Assembly: GCA_027604505.1 (NCBI GenBank)
Contig: JADIIX010000022.1
Location: 1 to 19,652, forward strand
Length of the DNA stretch: 19,652 bases
Reading direction: 5' to 3'
DNA from: Gonapodya sp. JEL0774
Taxonomy: Eukaryota > Monoblepharomycota > Monoblepharidomycetes > Monoblepharidales > Gonapodyaceae
Position numbers and translations under genes: made by a program. How positions within the stretch are numbered: the stretch's first letter is position 1; each line of letters starts with the position of its first letter. This document shows, piece by piece, positions 11,901 to 19,652 of this stretch. Under the pieces are notes generated by a model. It was not told the DNA's origin and made no database searches. It saw only the letters and a program-made list of their open reading frames with translations.

Positions 11901-12601
11901 GTCGTCCTGGTCGCAGCACCGACCCCAGCCGTCGCCACGACCTGTGTCGTTTCGGCCGCCGCGATCGCCGCAGCGACCCAGTCGGGAACCCTCATGACAG
12001 ATCCCGGCCGGAACTCTGACGGATCCACGTCCGCGTTCGCGGCGTTTCCTTTCGAATCCGGCGGGGGCGGCACGGCGGGTTTCCACGGCGCGTAGGTGTA
12101 GTTGTACGGGTACTCGAAGTCCTTAACCCCGGAGGCAGCCGCCGCCGCCGCCACAGCCGCGAGCGCGTCCGCTTTCGTTCCGTTCGGAGGACCAACCGGG
12201 AGCTGTTGGTCCACGGGGTACGCCCGGGTTCCGGCATAGTGCACGATCGGACCAGACGAGGATACGCCCGAGTCGCCCGTCACGCCTGACGCCGATTCGG
12301 CCATGGGCACACCTGGATCGCCGGTGCCGGTTTGGTGGTCGTACACGCCGAAGCGGCCGATGGCGGCGCCGGCGAGGAACACCGCGACCATCATGCCCGA
12401 ATACAAGGACCGAGAAATCCATCTGTCTCGTGTCTCTTGGAGCGCGGCTTTCGACTCGGATTTTCCTTGTACTTCGATACCGCGGAGATTGGACCTTGAC
12501 GGACCTCGGGACGGCAAGAGTTTGTCTTTGGGAGAGTACGTTTGCCCCGCCGACGATGGTCCGGTTTCAGAGAGCTCGATGTACGATTTGCGTTTACCCA
12601 T
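8994..12601 (-). CDS. Membrane-anchored CBM18-GH18-GH16 bifunctional chitinase/glucanase-type cell-wall enzyme, 9 exons
   Basis: Exons in transcript order: 12601-11747, 11660-11338, 11255-11127, 11045-10741, 10679-10455, 10392-10255, 10193-9996, 9918-9435, 9366-8994; 3030 nt, 1009 residues. Domains: Ser/Lys/Arg-rich cytosolic tail (1-65); one hydrophobic segment (about 66-86) after R58, R60 and R64, predicting a type II membrane protein; Ala/Thr-rich stalk; two 4-Cys modules (266-338); Ser/Thr/Pro linker; CBM18 hevein-type chitin-binding module (368-406, CCSQWGYCG); GH18 domain (about 428-764) with SVGGW, DGVDIDWE (acid Glu534), MTYD (602-605) and floor Trp750; short linker; GH16 domain (about 792-1009) with EIDVLE (nucleophile Glu898, acid/base Glu903). 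Exon 9918-9435 runs without a stop from the GH18 end into GH16, so the fusion is not a joining error. Expected substrates are chitin and beta-1,3/1,6-glucan at the wall or in the secretory path. The ATG has A at -3 and G at +4. Donor 11337 is GTCAGT; the others are ordinary. Confidence 0.9.
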
Positions 12602-13365
12602 CGTTTTTCTTGGTGGGGTTGGGGATACCGAGCGATGGTCGAAACCAGATGGATCGAATGACCACAAAACGCAGGTTCAAGACAGAAAGAGAAACAGGAG
12701 GGAAGCAAAAACGCAAATGCAGATAGATATGAAAGGGAGCAAATTGCAGAACGAGAAAAAAACAATTTGGAACACTGAAATCGAACAGCGGGACAAACAA
12801 CACTACAGATGGGAAATCTTCACGGTTGCGCCAAATGGACAATTTTCATACTAGCAGAGCCCAAAAACAATGATATACACGCAATTTAAAAATCGATGTC
12901 TTATGCTCACTTCGCATTCCTCCCTCTCAGCACTCGCATCATGAATCGTTGCATTCTTCGCCAACTTTTTGATGTCCAGTGCGGAAGACTGCAAAAACTA
13001 CTCGCTCGAAAGGTCCGCGACGGTCGTATATAAAAATATGGACGTACATACTTTGACGAAAAGGTGCCCCCCCACCCCCATTGCGCTCCCCTCTCCCTCC
13101 ACCCGTGGTTCCAACTCGGCAACTGCCACGTTGATGGCGATGGCGGTGGCGGTGGATGCACGGGGCGGGTCGGGCGATTGCGCATGTCCGTGCCCGGACC
13201 GGTCACCATGCCCCGTGCCCCTGTCCAGGGCTCGGCGGCCGTCTCCCTCGCCACCGTGACCTGCACCACAACCATGGACCACCTCCACCACCACCATTCC
13301 CCCCAGCGCCGCCACCGTGCCCCTCCACCCTCCCCCGTTCCCTTCCGCCCACCACCACCCCCGCC
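12602..13365. other. Intergenic region upstream of the GH18-GH16 gene
   Basis: This stretch separates two minus-strand genes and should hold the promoter and 5' UTR of the GH18-GH16 gene. It is fairly A-rich in transcript-distal sequence near 12700-12900 and becomes C-rich at about 13065-13330. A TATATAAAAATA string lies at 13027-13038, reading on the plus strand and about 425 bp from the minus-strand ATG, so its role is unclear. No coding region is supported; open frames here look like composition effects. Confidence 0.5.
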
Positions 13366-14916
13366 CTACGAGAACCAGACCCTGCGCCCGCTCTTTGGCA
13401 TGGCCGCTGTGGTGGTCGTGGTGGGCACCGAGGACGCGGACGCGGCTCCGGCGGTCGATTCGGGGAGGGATGGGTCGGGGAGGGGTGGGTCGGGGTTGAG
13501 CGCGGCGGGAGCGAGATTCACAGCCACGGGCGAAGGAGAGGGAGAGGGAGAGGGAGAGGGAGAGGGAGAGGGAGACACGGAGTTCGTCCACGCCGTCCCG
13601 GTTCCGTAATCCAGTGGACGTGCCCCACGCGCGTGTTCGGTCATCTTTTGCGGCCTGCCCGGTGTGATCGCCACGGGCGCGCCGGTGGTGGTGGTGGTGG
13701 CGGTGTCACGCACCTCGGGCACCTGTGCCTCTTCCGCTTCCGCTTCCACCTCCAGCTCCCCTACCACCTCCCCCTCAGCTCCCGGGCCCACCCCCATCCC
13801 CCCGTACTCGTACACCGCGACCGTGAGCGGTAGGTAGGGCAAGAGTATGGCTGGTGCGTGGGCGGTGTCGGGGTGGTGGGGTGGGGGTGCAGGTGCGGGT
13901 ACCGGTTCCGGGTGATCGTCTGAGACCGTACCGGGGACAAGAATAGGAACTGGCAAAGGGAGGTTGGTGGGTGGTGGAGGTGGCGGTGGGGGTGGGTCGG
14001 GTTTCGTGGAGGGGGAGGGAGGGTGTACCAGGCTCGGTTGAGCCTGGGGTTCCGTCGCCACTTTGGGCTCAGACTCGGTCTGCACGTCTGCCTCCACCTC
14101 CACCTCCACCTCCGCTGCTGTAGACTGCGCATGCACGTTCCTGACAACCACGGTCCTGGCCATGGTTCCAGCATCGCCATCCTCGGCGCGGGCCGGGCGA
14201 TGCTGGTGCCCTTCCTGTCGCTGTTGCCATTGCTGTGTGACCACGACGGCGGCGATGACCTCGGTGACCCTCTTTGCGTTGTCGAGTTCGGTGGGGTGTG
14301 GGTGGTACGTGTACGGGTGCGCGTGGGTGTAGGTGTTGGTGTGGGTGGGCGAGTAGAGCGTTGGGTCCGAGGAGCAGACAAAGGCACTTCCCAAGGAGGC
14401 GGGACGGGGTTTGCGGGGGCGGAGGGGGTGGGACGAAGGAGCTTGAACTGGAGTGTGAGCTGGGATCGGGTTGCGACTTGCGCAGGGACTTGTTGTCGGT
14501 GGACTCGTGGACGGGCGAGCCGCCGACAGGGACCTGTTGTGGGCGATCCCGGACGCCGATACCGATCTGGCATGACCGGGACTCGCAGTCCCAGTGGACG
14601 CGGCCTTTTCGTGCCTGCCGGTCGTGCCGGTCGTGCCCACCGCGCCCGCTTTGCCAACTCCGCCCGCCGTCCTCCCCGCGATGGTCGCGGACCCCCATCC
14701 CGGTGACGGGGCGACCGACCCGGCGCTTCCGCGATCAGCGGTCAGTGGGGACTGTCTTACGATGCGGGACAGCGAGGCCATTCGCTCTGCTTCGTCGTCA
14801 TCGTCGTCCTGGTCTTTATTGAGTCGGCGTCTGTCTGAATTCGACTTGCTGCTGAGTCCATTGGGGTCCGATCTGAACAGGCGGGAGAGCGAAAGTGTGG
14901 GCAGGTGGAGCGGCAT
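13366..14916 (-). CDS. Low-complexity Pro/Ser/Thr/Ala-rich hypothetical protein
   Basis: An open frame of 516 codons starts at the ATG at 14916; the frame stays open further upstream to about 14997 without a better ATG. I recognise no domain. Visible features, N- to C-terminal: a basic/Ser-rich segment (LSRLFRSDPNG), an acidic patch (DQDDDDDEAE), Gly/Thr/Ala and Ser/Pro stretches, a His/Thr/Tyr-rich segment, alternating Val-Glu repeats, a run of nine prolines, Glu/Ala/Val repeats, Thr runs, and (Ser-Pro)8 from a hexanucleotide microsatellite. No convincing membrane segment or signal peptide is seen. The GC content is very high and the opposite strand also has long open frames, so the length alone is weak evidence. 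The non-repetitive N-terminus looks protein-like. It could be a disordered scaffold or regulatory protein, a fragment of a spliced gene, or non-coding. Confidence 0.42.
   Translation of the reverse strand: MPLHLPTLSLSRLFRSDPNGLSSKSNSDRRRLNKDQDDDDDEAERMASLSRIVRQSPLTADRGSAGSVAPSPGWGSATIAGRTAGGVGKAGAVGTTGTTGRHEKAASTGTASPGHARSVSASGIAHNRSLSAARPSTSPPTTSPCASRNPIPAHTPVQAPSSHPLRPRKPRPASLGSAFVCSSDPTLYSPTHTNTYTHAHPYTYHPHPTELDNAKRVTEVIAAVVVTQQWQQRQEGHQHRPARAEDGDAGTMARTVVVRNVHAQSTAAEVEVEVEADVQTESEPKVATEPQAQPSLVHPPSPSTKPDPPPPPPPPPTNLPLPVPILVPGTVSDDHPEPVPAPAPPPHHPDTAHAPAILLPYLPLTVAVYEYGGMGVGPGAEGEVVGELEVEAEAEEAQVPEVRDTATTTTTGAPVAITPGRPQKMTEHARGARPLDYGTGTAWTNSVSPSPSPSPSPSPSPSPVAVNLAPAALNPDPPLPDPSLPESTAGAASASSVPTTTTTAAMPKSGRRVWFS
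13535..13575 (+). repeat. GGAGAG hexanucleotide microsatellite
   Basis: Nearly seven uninterrupted copies of GGAGAG lie here. Read on the minus strand within the 13366-14916 frame, they encode alternating Ser-Pro. Unit changes would keep the frame, since six is a multiple of three. Confidence 0.95.
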
Positions 14917-15427
14917 TCGGGGTTGGCGTTGGTGCTGTGGGAACTCAGACACAGCACGTCCGGATGATCCCGTTTTCCCAAATGCTCTCTTCTCCAATCA
15001 AATCGATCCTCCTTTCGGACCCATTTTAGAACTTACTTCTTGTGCTCCAGCCTCCAGGGGTCCGCGGTCGGGGTCCGGGGAAATGAATCATTTTGGACTC
15101 ATACATGCGCTTATTGTGCTCACGTTGGTTTAAACTCATGATGTAGATAGGAGATATACAAAATCGACATTTACTGCAATACTACTCTCAGGTACTGGAA
15201 TGTCCACTACCATTGCCAGAGACCAGTCAATTCTAGTCGTTCCTGAGCTTCTGTCAATCCCTCCATTCTGTCTGGCGGGCGGCAGAAAGGCAAATGTGCT
15301 AGGGGAAAGTACCCAGATCGACCTGGATCCCGTCGGCCCAACCACTAGACTGACCTTGCAACCATCTGCTCGACAGACCTTGATCCTGTCCGCTCGCCCT
15401 ACCTCAATCCTATCCTCTTGCCCAACC
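14917..15427. other. Intergenic region between the low-complexity frame and the orphan gene
   Basis: Both neighbouring frames are on the minus strand, so this is upstream of one and downstream of the other. The sequence shifts from GC-rich (up to about 15080) to more balanced composition after about 15090. It contains a 24-bp imperfect tandem repeat directly after the orphan's stop codon. No gene is supported. Confidence 0.5.
15353..15424 (+). repeat. Three imperfect 24-bp tandem repeats
   Basis: Three consecutive 24-bp units (15353-15376, 15377-15400, 15401-15424) each begin ACCT and share a CTxTCC/CTxGCCC-like second half; a partial fourth unit follows. They sit just 3' of the orphan gene's stop codon at 15428-15430. 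Units 2 and 3 are the most alike. In another minus-strand frame they would encode an 8-residue repeat (VGRADRIK-like), but that frame is not supported as a gene. Confidence 0.75.
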
Positions 15428-17254
15428 TCACAGTCCAAAGCTGGCACTAGCCTCCAGCAATTCATTTGCCCACCCCTCCTCTGCATTCTTCTCCGACAGT
15501 TTCCTCTTCTTCTCCCTTATATTCCTGTTGGGCCTCTTTCGTTTCTTGGACACAAGGTGCAACTGGCCTTCCTGTTCTCCAGCTTCCATTATCACCTTCT
15601 TCTCCTCATCTCCCATTGCTCCATCCTCCTTCTTCACCTTCTTCACCTTCTTCTCCTCAGCTTCCATTTCCGCCACTTCCTTCTTTGCGTTCTTGACCTC
15701 CTTCCTTTCCTTCGCTTTGCGATTCCTGGCCTTCTTCTGTTTCCTAAGCTTCTGTGACTGCCTTCCACGTCTTTGATAGAACTCCTTGTAAATGCGCACC
15801 TGCTCCTCCTTCTCCTCAGCTGATTGCTCTGGTCGAGCCAGGTTCCGGGCAAAGTCTGCAAGGAACTTTACCTTTTCCTCAATGGACACAACAACACTGA
15901 CTTGGTGTGGACCACACTCTGGGCACTTTGATATGACCTTGTGACTCATTCCCTTCTCCATGATCACAGTTACATCACCAGGGCCTGCCCTCAGGTAGAT
16001 TCTGACGGGGGTCCCATCTTTCTTCAGGATTTCCACTACCAAAACAGCTCCTTCACCATGGCAGTCCTTGCAGTGTGCTTTGTTGAAAGTGTAAATGAAG
16101 GAATGGCTGAAAGCAGCGTCACGTTGACCCACACAAGCACCTTCAGGATGCAGGAGTCCTTCCTGTGATCCTGTTATCTCCCCCCAGTTGATGTGCACAG
16201 TGGGAAATACTGGAGATGCCAGCCAGACAAGTGGAGAGTGGCCAATCTGCTTGAAATGTGTGGCCACAAGATCCTGTAAATCCCGCCCAATTTTGATCCT
16301 TCGATTGTAAGCTCGACCATCAATATCCGATCCACAGTGGGTGGCCTGCAACGAGAGCAAGTCCATCACCTCCAGAAACTTTTCTGTTCTCTCCTTTTCT
16401 TCTTGGTTGGACTCTGTGATGGGTTTTTGCTTTTCCTCCAGGAGACTAGCATGATAGGCTGCCTGTTGCGGCAATTCACCTTTGGGAAACCTCACACCCA
16501 AGCATTTAGAGACCTGACCCTCCCCAGGCCCCTTTTCACCACATTTCCAGAGTATGTCGTGAATCTTTTCCTGATCTGGTATAACCTTTCCAATGTGCAT
16601 CATCAGAAATCGACCATGCTCCCCTCGGTAGACTCGATTGTCCTCAGGATTGTGGAGGCTGCCTGTTGCAGGAAACAAAGGGTCATCTGAATCCATGGAA
16701 TCATCAGAACTATGGTGATTGCTGGAGTTGTCAGCCAATTTGTCCAATGAATGGCCATCCACAGTCACACCCTGATCCACACCCTGATCCAGCAGATACT
16801 GATCAGAAGCTTCTATTCCTGCTTGAAGAGTCCCTACTTTCAGTGCAGCTGCCATAAGCATTTGTTGAGTGGTGCTGTCTAACTTGTGCATCATGGGGGT
16901 TATATTGACATCAAGCAATTTGACTCCCCTTGTGTTGAAGAGCTGGTGAATCTGAATGAAGGAACAAGAGTGAGTGGGTTTGCTTTCAGGTTGAGAGTTG
17001 TTACATGCAATACCCACGGTTCCTGGTGGCACCCATATGTCCTCCTTGGGGAGTATTTTGCGCTTCTTATTGGTGATTCCAACCACAATGTTGTCAGCCC
17101 CAGATTCTGTCTCCACTTCAACATCCCTCAGTTTAGCGTGGCATTCTTCAGTTTCGGCCTCAGGGGATAATTCCACCTCTTCAAGTACATTTTCACCAAG
17201 CTGTTCCTGGGTATCCTCTTTTCCAGAGTTTGTGGTTTCTTGTGGCGGAGACAT
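15428..17254 (-). CDS. Intronless orphan protein with Cys/His clusters and basic C-terminal tail
   Basis: A single open frame of 608 codons starts at its first ATG; I recognise no family with confidence. Seen: an acidic, Glu-rich N-terminus (1-50); a basic KKRK patch (63-66); a Ser/Asp/His-rich low-complexity part (175-195) beside the duplicated residues DQGVDQGV; a compact central region (about 210-460); HCKDCH (394-399) and CPECGPH (444-450), which could bind zinc; then a Lys/Glu-rich, probably coiled-coil tail with a strong nuclear-localisation-like stretch (KKRKRPNR, then KKRK, 570-585). The centre has an order reminiscent of 2-oxoglutarate/Fe(II) oxygenases (INWGEITG, then HPE at 369-371, GAVLVVEIL, GPGDVTV, then H438 in SHKV), but this is only a pattern guess. 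Unlike the well-supported genes here it has no introns, and its base composition is more balanced than the GC-rich neighbours. This fits a transposon-derived or transferred gene, or a young family. Confidence 0.62.
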   Translation of the reverse strand: MSPPQETTNSGKEDTQEQLGENVLEEVELSPEAETEECHAKLRDVEVETESGADNIVVGITNKKRKILPKEDIWVPPGTVGIACNNSQPESKPTHSCSFIQIHQLFNTRGVKLLDVNITPMMHKLDSTTQQMLMAAALKVGTLQAGIEASDQYLLDQGVDQGVTVDGHSLDKLADNSSNHHSSDDSMDSDDPLFPATGSLHNPEDNRVYRGEHGRFLMMHIGKVIPDQEKIHDILWKCGEKGPGEGQVSKCLGVRFPKGELPQQAAYHASLLEEKQKPITESNQEEKERTEKFLEVMDLLSLQATHCGSDIDGRAYNRRIKIGRDLQDLVATHFKQIGHSPLVWLASPVFPTVHINWGEITGSQEGLLHPEGACVGQRDAAFSHSFIYTFNKAHCKDCHGEGAVLVVEILKKDGTPVRIYLRAGPGDVTVIMEKGMSHKVISKCPECGPHQVSVVVSIEEKVKFLADFARNLARPEQSAEEKEEQVRIYKEFYQRRGRQSQKLRKQKKARNRKAKERKEVKNAKKEVAEMEAEEKKVKKVKKEDGAMGDEEKKVIMEAGEQEGQLHLVSKKRKRPNRNIREKKRKLSEKNAEEGWANELLEASASFGL

Positions 17255-18468
17255 GGATACAATTCAAATTGGTGCTTTGGAGGGGTCAAAAAATAGAGTG
17301 ACCCAACGGCAGAGTGAGGTCGGATGGCTTGTCCGAGAAGAGAAGTCCAAGGATGTGGGATAGTCGAGAACGTACGCAGTGGCGTATTTGGAGATGAATG
17401 AAAACCAGTCACCCTGGGTAGCTGGTAGAGTCAGACGTGAGACAAGAGACTATGAGAAACAGCAGTTGGACCGCGGAAAACAAACCAGCTTGGAAGACAG
17501 GTCAATAAACCTGCGTACTAATCGTTGAGCGATTTGCTTGTAAGTTGTTGAGACGATTCGACGTGCCGAAGAGGATGGTTCGAGGGGCGATTTGAAGAAC
17601 CAGAAAAATGGGTCCGAGGAGGAAGATGACCGAGATGAAAAATGGATTCCTTGGAAATCAAAGTAGGAGTCGTCGCCAAGGGAGGTTTCTGTCCTGGATT
17701 TTGCGGGATGATTGGACTTTGGGTGACAACGACGATGGAGAGGGAACGCTGGGCCGATTGCAGGGCAAGGAAGGGAGTGAACACGTTCGACGAACTCCCA
17801 GTGTTTTCTAATGTGTCGCGAATTGAGAATCCGACCCGAATTGGACCCAAATCACGAATCGGGAACTCGATCGATGTTTCGGTTTGGAGTGCGACCATGC
17901 ACTGTGAGCTTCGCTGTGGGGTGCAGCTGCAAATTGCCCCTTCGAAACATCCACAGACGCGTGGTGAAACGCGCGGACATGAGAAGCGGCTGCGCAGAAT
18001 ATCAAGGTATCGGCCATGTTTTTCACCGATGATGTTATGTACGGTATGAACCTCTACGGCATTATGGACAGACTTGCTCTCATTTTTAATTTATTTTATG
18101 TAATGTTTTTTGTTTTTATTATCCTTCCGATATTTTATCGTTTCTCTTGTCCACACCAACCTAGTTGCTCCTTCACCTCATCCTCGCCCTTGGGGTTCGC
18201 GGCTCGGGGACTCGTGGGATCGTCCTCCACGTCCCCCTTTCCCCGTTCCCCTTGTATCCGTTGTCCACACAGGCGTTTGTGGTCACGGCAATTTCACGAC
18301 TCTTCGTCACCCCGCCGGAACCCACACGGCGACCCAAACGACTCGCCCCGTCTGTCTCAAGCGTGTCCAGAAAAGGCCGTTTGGTTCCCTCTTCCCTCTC
18401 CTCTTTCCCACCTCCACCGGCACATCCCCACATCCCCACAACCACGTCCCTCCATCCACCTCTCCACA
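17255..18468. other. Intergenic stretch without a supported gene
   Basis: This stretch should hold the promoter of the minus-strand orphan gene and the 3' end of the crotonase transcript. Two overlapping antisense open frames of 126 codons (17898-17518, minus) and 135 codons (17642-18049, plus) show no recognisable motif, and neither is favoured. At about 18080-18135 there is an AT-rich patch in otherwise GC-rich DNA. It contains TTTATT at 18090-18095 and 18115-18120, that is AATAAA on the minus strand, about 350-380 bp past the crotonase stop. These are candidate polyadenylation signals. Confidence 0.5.
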
Positions 18469-19533
18469 TCACTTGGCGCCGTAACTGTCAAAATCCCGAA
18501 ACACGGGCTCCCTCTTCTCCAAAATTGCCGCCAGCCCTTCGGGATAGTCGGGCGAGGCGTACCCGTGGGCCTGCACCCAAAGAGGAAGGAAAACAATAAA
18601 CCAAAACGTCAATAAAAACGTGCAACGGAAGAAAACGGGGTGCGTGGCATACGTCGCTGCGCAACCCCCGGAACCCAACCCACCTGCGCATCCGCCTCCC
18701 TCTGCAACGCCCTCTCCATCCCGTCCTCAGTCCTCATCCTCATCGTCCTGGTCGTCCCCCTCACGGCCACCGGACTCGCCCGGGCCACCCTCCCCGCCAC
18801 GGCCAGGGCCTCCTCGACGACCGCCTCTCCCGTCTCGGGTGCCGCCATGGCCAGTCCGTAGGAGAGCGCTTCGGCGCCGGTGATGAGGTCGCCGGTGAGG
18901 AGAAGGCGAGAGGCAAGTTGGGGGCCGATGAGGTGGGGGAGAAGGTGGGAGCCAGCCATGCCGGGGTGCATGCCGATGCTGGGGGTGGGGGTGGGGAGAG
19001 AGGGAAGAGAGCAAGACTGCCGGTGAGCCAAACCCATCACCAGCACACCACACGAAAAGCGCCTCCATCGCACACCGCCCACCGGGCCTTCCTATGCCGC
19101 CCATCCGCCGTGGAGAGTGGACAACTCGTCGGGGCCCGCTCGCGACCCGCGACTGCGCTTCATTGTCCGCCCCGACCTGGCTGTGCCTCGACACCATCAA
19201 CGCTCGCAAACGCATCACTTCTACCACGACGGACGGGGGCACCCTTGGCCTGACGCTCGTTGCTCGCCCACCATCTCGCTCGTCCCCCCACCGCCCCCTC
19301 CGCCCCGCCCATCCAAACCTCTCCGAGACACCCCACGGCCGACTCCCACAGCGAGGCCCCGCCGCCCCCGGAATACCCACCGCACAAAATTCACCCCCAC
19401 TTTACTCCCCCTTTCCACGACCCTCATATCACACGCGAGGGCCAGACACAGTCCGGCGCCGATGGCGGGGCCGTTGACGGCGGCGATGGTGGGGACGGGG
19501 AGGGTGCGGACAGAGAGGAAGCGGGAGTAGAAG
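18469..19533 (-). CDS. Crotonase superfamily (enoyl-CoA hydratase/isomerase-like), 3' part of gene
   Basis: Members of this family act on acyl-CoA thioesters. Exons seen, in transcript order: 19533-19381, 18978-18684, 18570-18469. The first begins in phase after an intron whose polypyrimidine tract includes the poly-C run near 19545-19570 (minus strand), so the 5' part lies in 19534-19652 or beyond. Seen: the oxyanion-hole segment AAVNGPAIGAGLCLALACD, then VGVNFVRIGMHPGMAG across the second junction, LLLTGDLITGAEALSYGL, and the C-terminal ASPDYPEGLAAILEKREPVF; all are typical of crotonases. The equivalents of the two catalytic glutamates of classical hydratases read as Cys and Phe, so simple hydratase activity is doubtful. 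No C-terminal SKL-type peroxisomal signal is seen (the end is YGAK). The 402-bp second intron is much longer than others here. About 183 residues are visible, against 260-290 for the family. Confidence 0.85.
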
Positions 19534-19544
19534 CTGGGGAAGGT

Positions 19545-19570
19545 GGGGGGGGGGGAGGGGGGGGGGGGGG
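19545..19570 (+). repeat. Poly-G tract (poly-C on the minus strand)
   Basis: Eleven G, one A, then fourteen G lie within a purine-rich stretch. On the minus strand this is the pyrimidine tract just before the crotonase acceptor at 19535-19534. Such a run is prone to sequencing and length errors and could form a G-quadruplex on the plus strand. Confidence 0.9.
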
Positions 19571-19652
19571 CGGGCTGGGGATGGGAATGGGAAAGGAGAG
19601 AAACGAAAGCGAAGAGCGAATGTGGGACGGTTGGGCGAGAACTGAAGAGCAC

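Noticed and set aside
8994-12601. Two separate genes, a chitinase and a glucanase, side by side
   Set aside because: The GH18 C-terminal motif and the GH16 start share one uninterrupted exon with no stop, start context or splice need between them.
13535-13575. CRISPR-like or regulatory repeat array
   Set aside because: It is a simple uninterrupted hexanucleotide run without spacers.
14023-14822. Plus-strand open frames of 182-227 codons opposite the low-complexity gene
   Set aside because: They are explained by high GC content and short repeats; their translations are Arg/Gly/Val-rich with no protein-like segments.
17642-18049. Plus-strand frame of 135 codons
   Set aside because: No motif, an overlapping antisense frame of similar length and no splice support; insufficient to call a gene.

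Overview
The window is nuclear DNA of an intron-rich, gene-dense eukaryote. The genes are split by many short GT-AG introns (mostly 58-113 bp), and the protein content points to a fungus: a chitin- and glucan-active wall enzyme with a chitin-binding module, an Elg1-type clamp unloader and a dipeptidyl peptidase III. An early-diverging, chytrid-like fungus is my best guess, but the sequence alone does not fix the lineage. All gene models were built by hand from reading frame, splice sites and family motifs. For the three complete multi-exon genes the exon lengths sum to a multiple of three.

Layout. (1) 138-3155, plus: complete DPP3, 14 exons. (2) 3274-8913, plus: ELG1/ATAD5-like RFC-type AAA+ protein, 10 exons, only about 120 bp after DPP3. 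(3) 12601-8994, minus: a 1009-residue multidomain cell-wall enzyme. In order it has a type II membrane anchor, two Cys-rich modules, a CBM18, a GH18 chitinase domain and a GH16 glucanase/transglycosidase domain. It is convergent with ELG1, with only 80 bp between the stop codons. (4) 14916-13366, minus: a GC-rich, low-complexity Pro/Ser/Thr/Ala/Val protein of uncertain reality. (5) 17254-15428, minus: an intronless 608-codon orphan with Cys/His clusters and a basic tail, compositionally unlike its GC-rich flanks. (6) 19533-18469, minus: the 3' exons of a crotonase (enoyl-CoA hydratase/isomerase) family gene whose 5' end lies outside the window.

The genes look like unrelated housekeeping and accessory functions rather than a pathway cluster: cytosolic peptide turnover, replication/PCNA handling, cell-wall remodelling and acyl-CoA metabolism. 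The most interesting items are the GH18-GH16 fusion on a membrane anchor, where one uninterrupted exon spans both catalytic domains; a perfect 34-bp tandem duplication in ELG1 that appears to have created an intron; and the intronless orphan, whose centre may be a highly divergent double-stranded beta-helix oxygenase. No RNA genes, CRISPR arrays or clear transposons were recognised.
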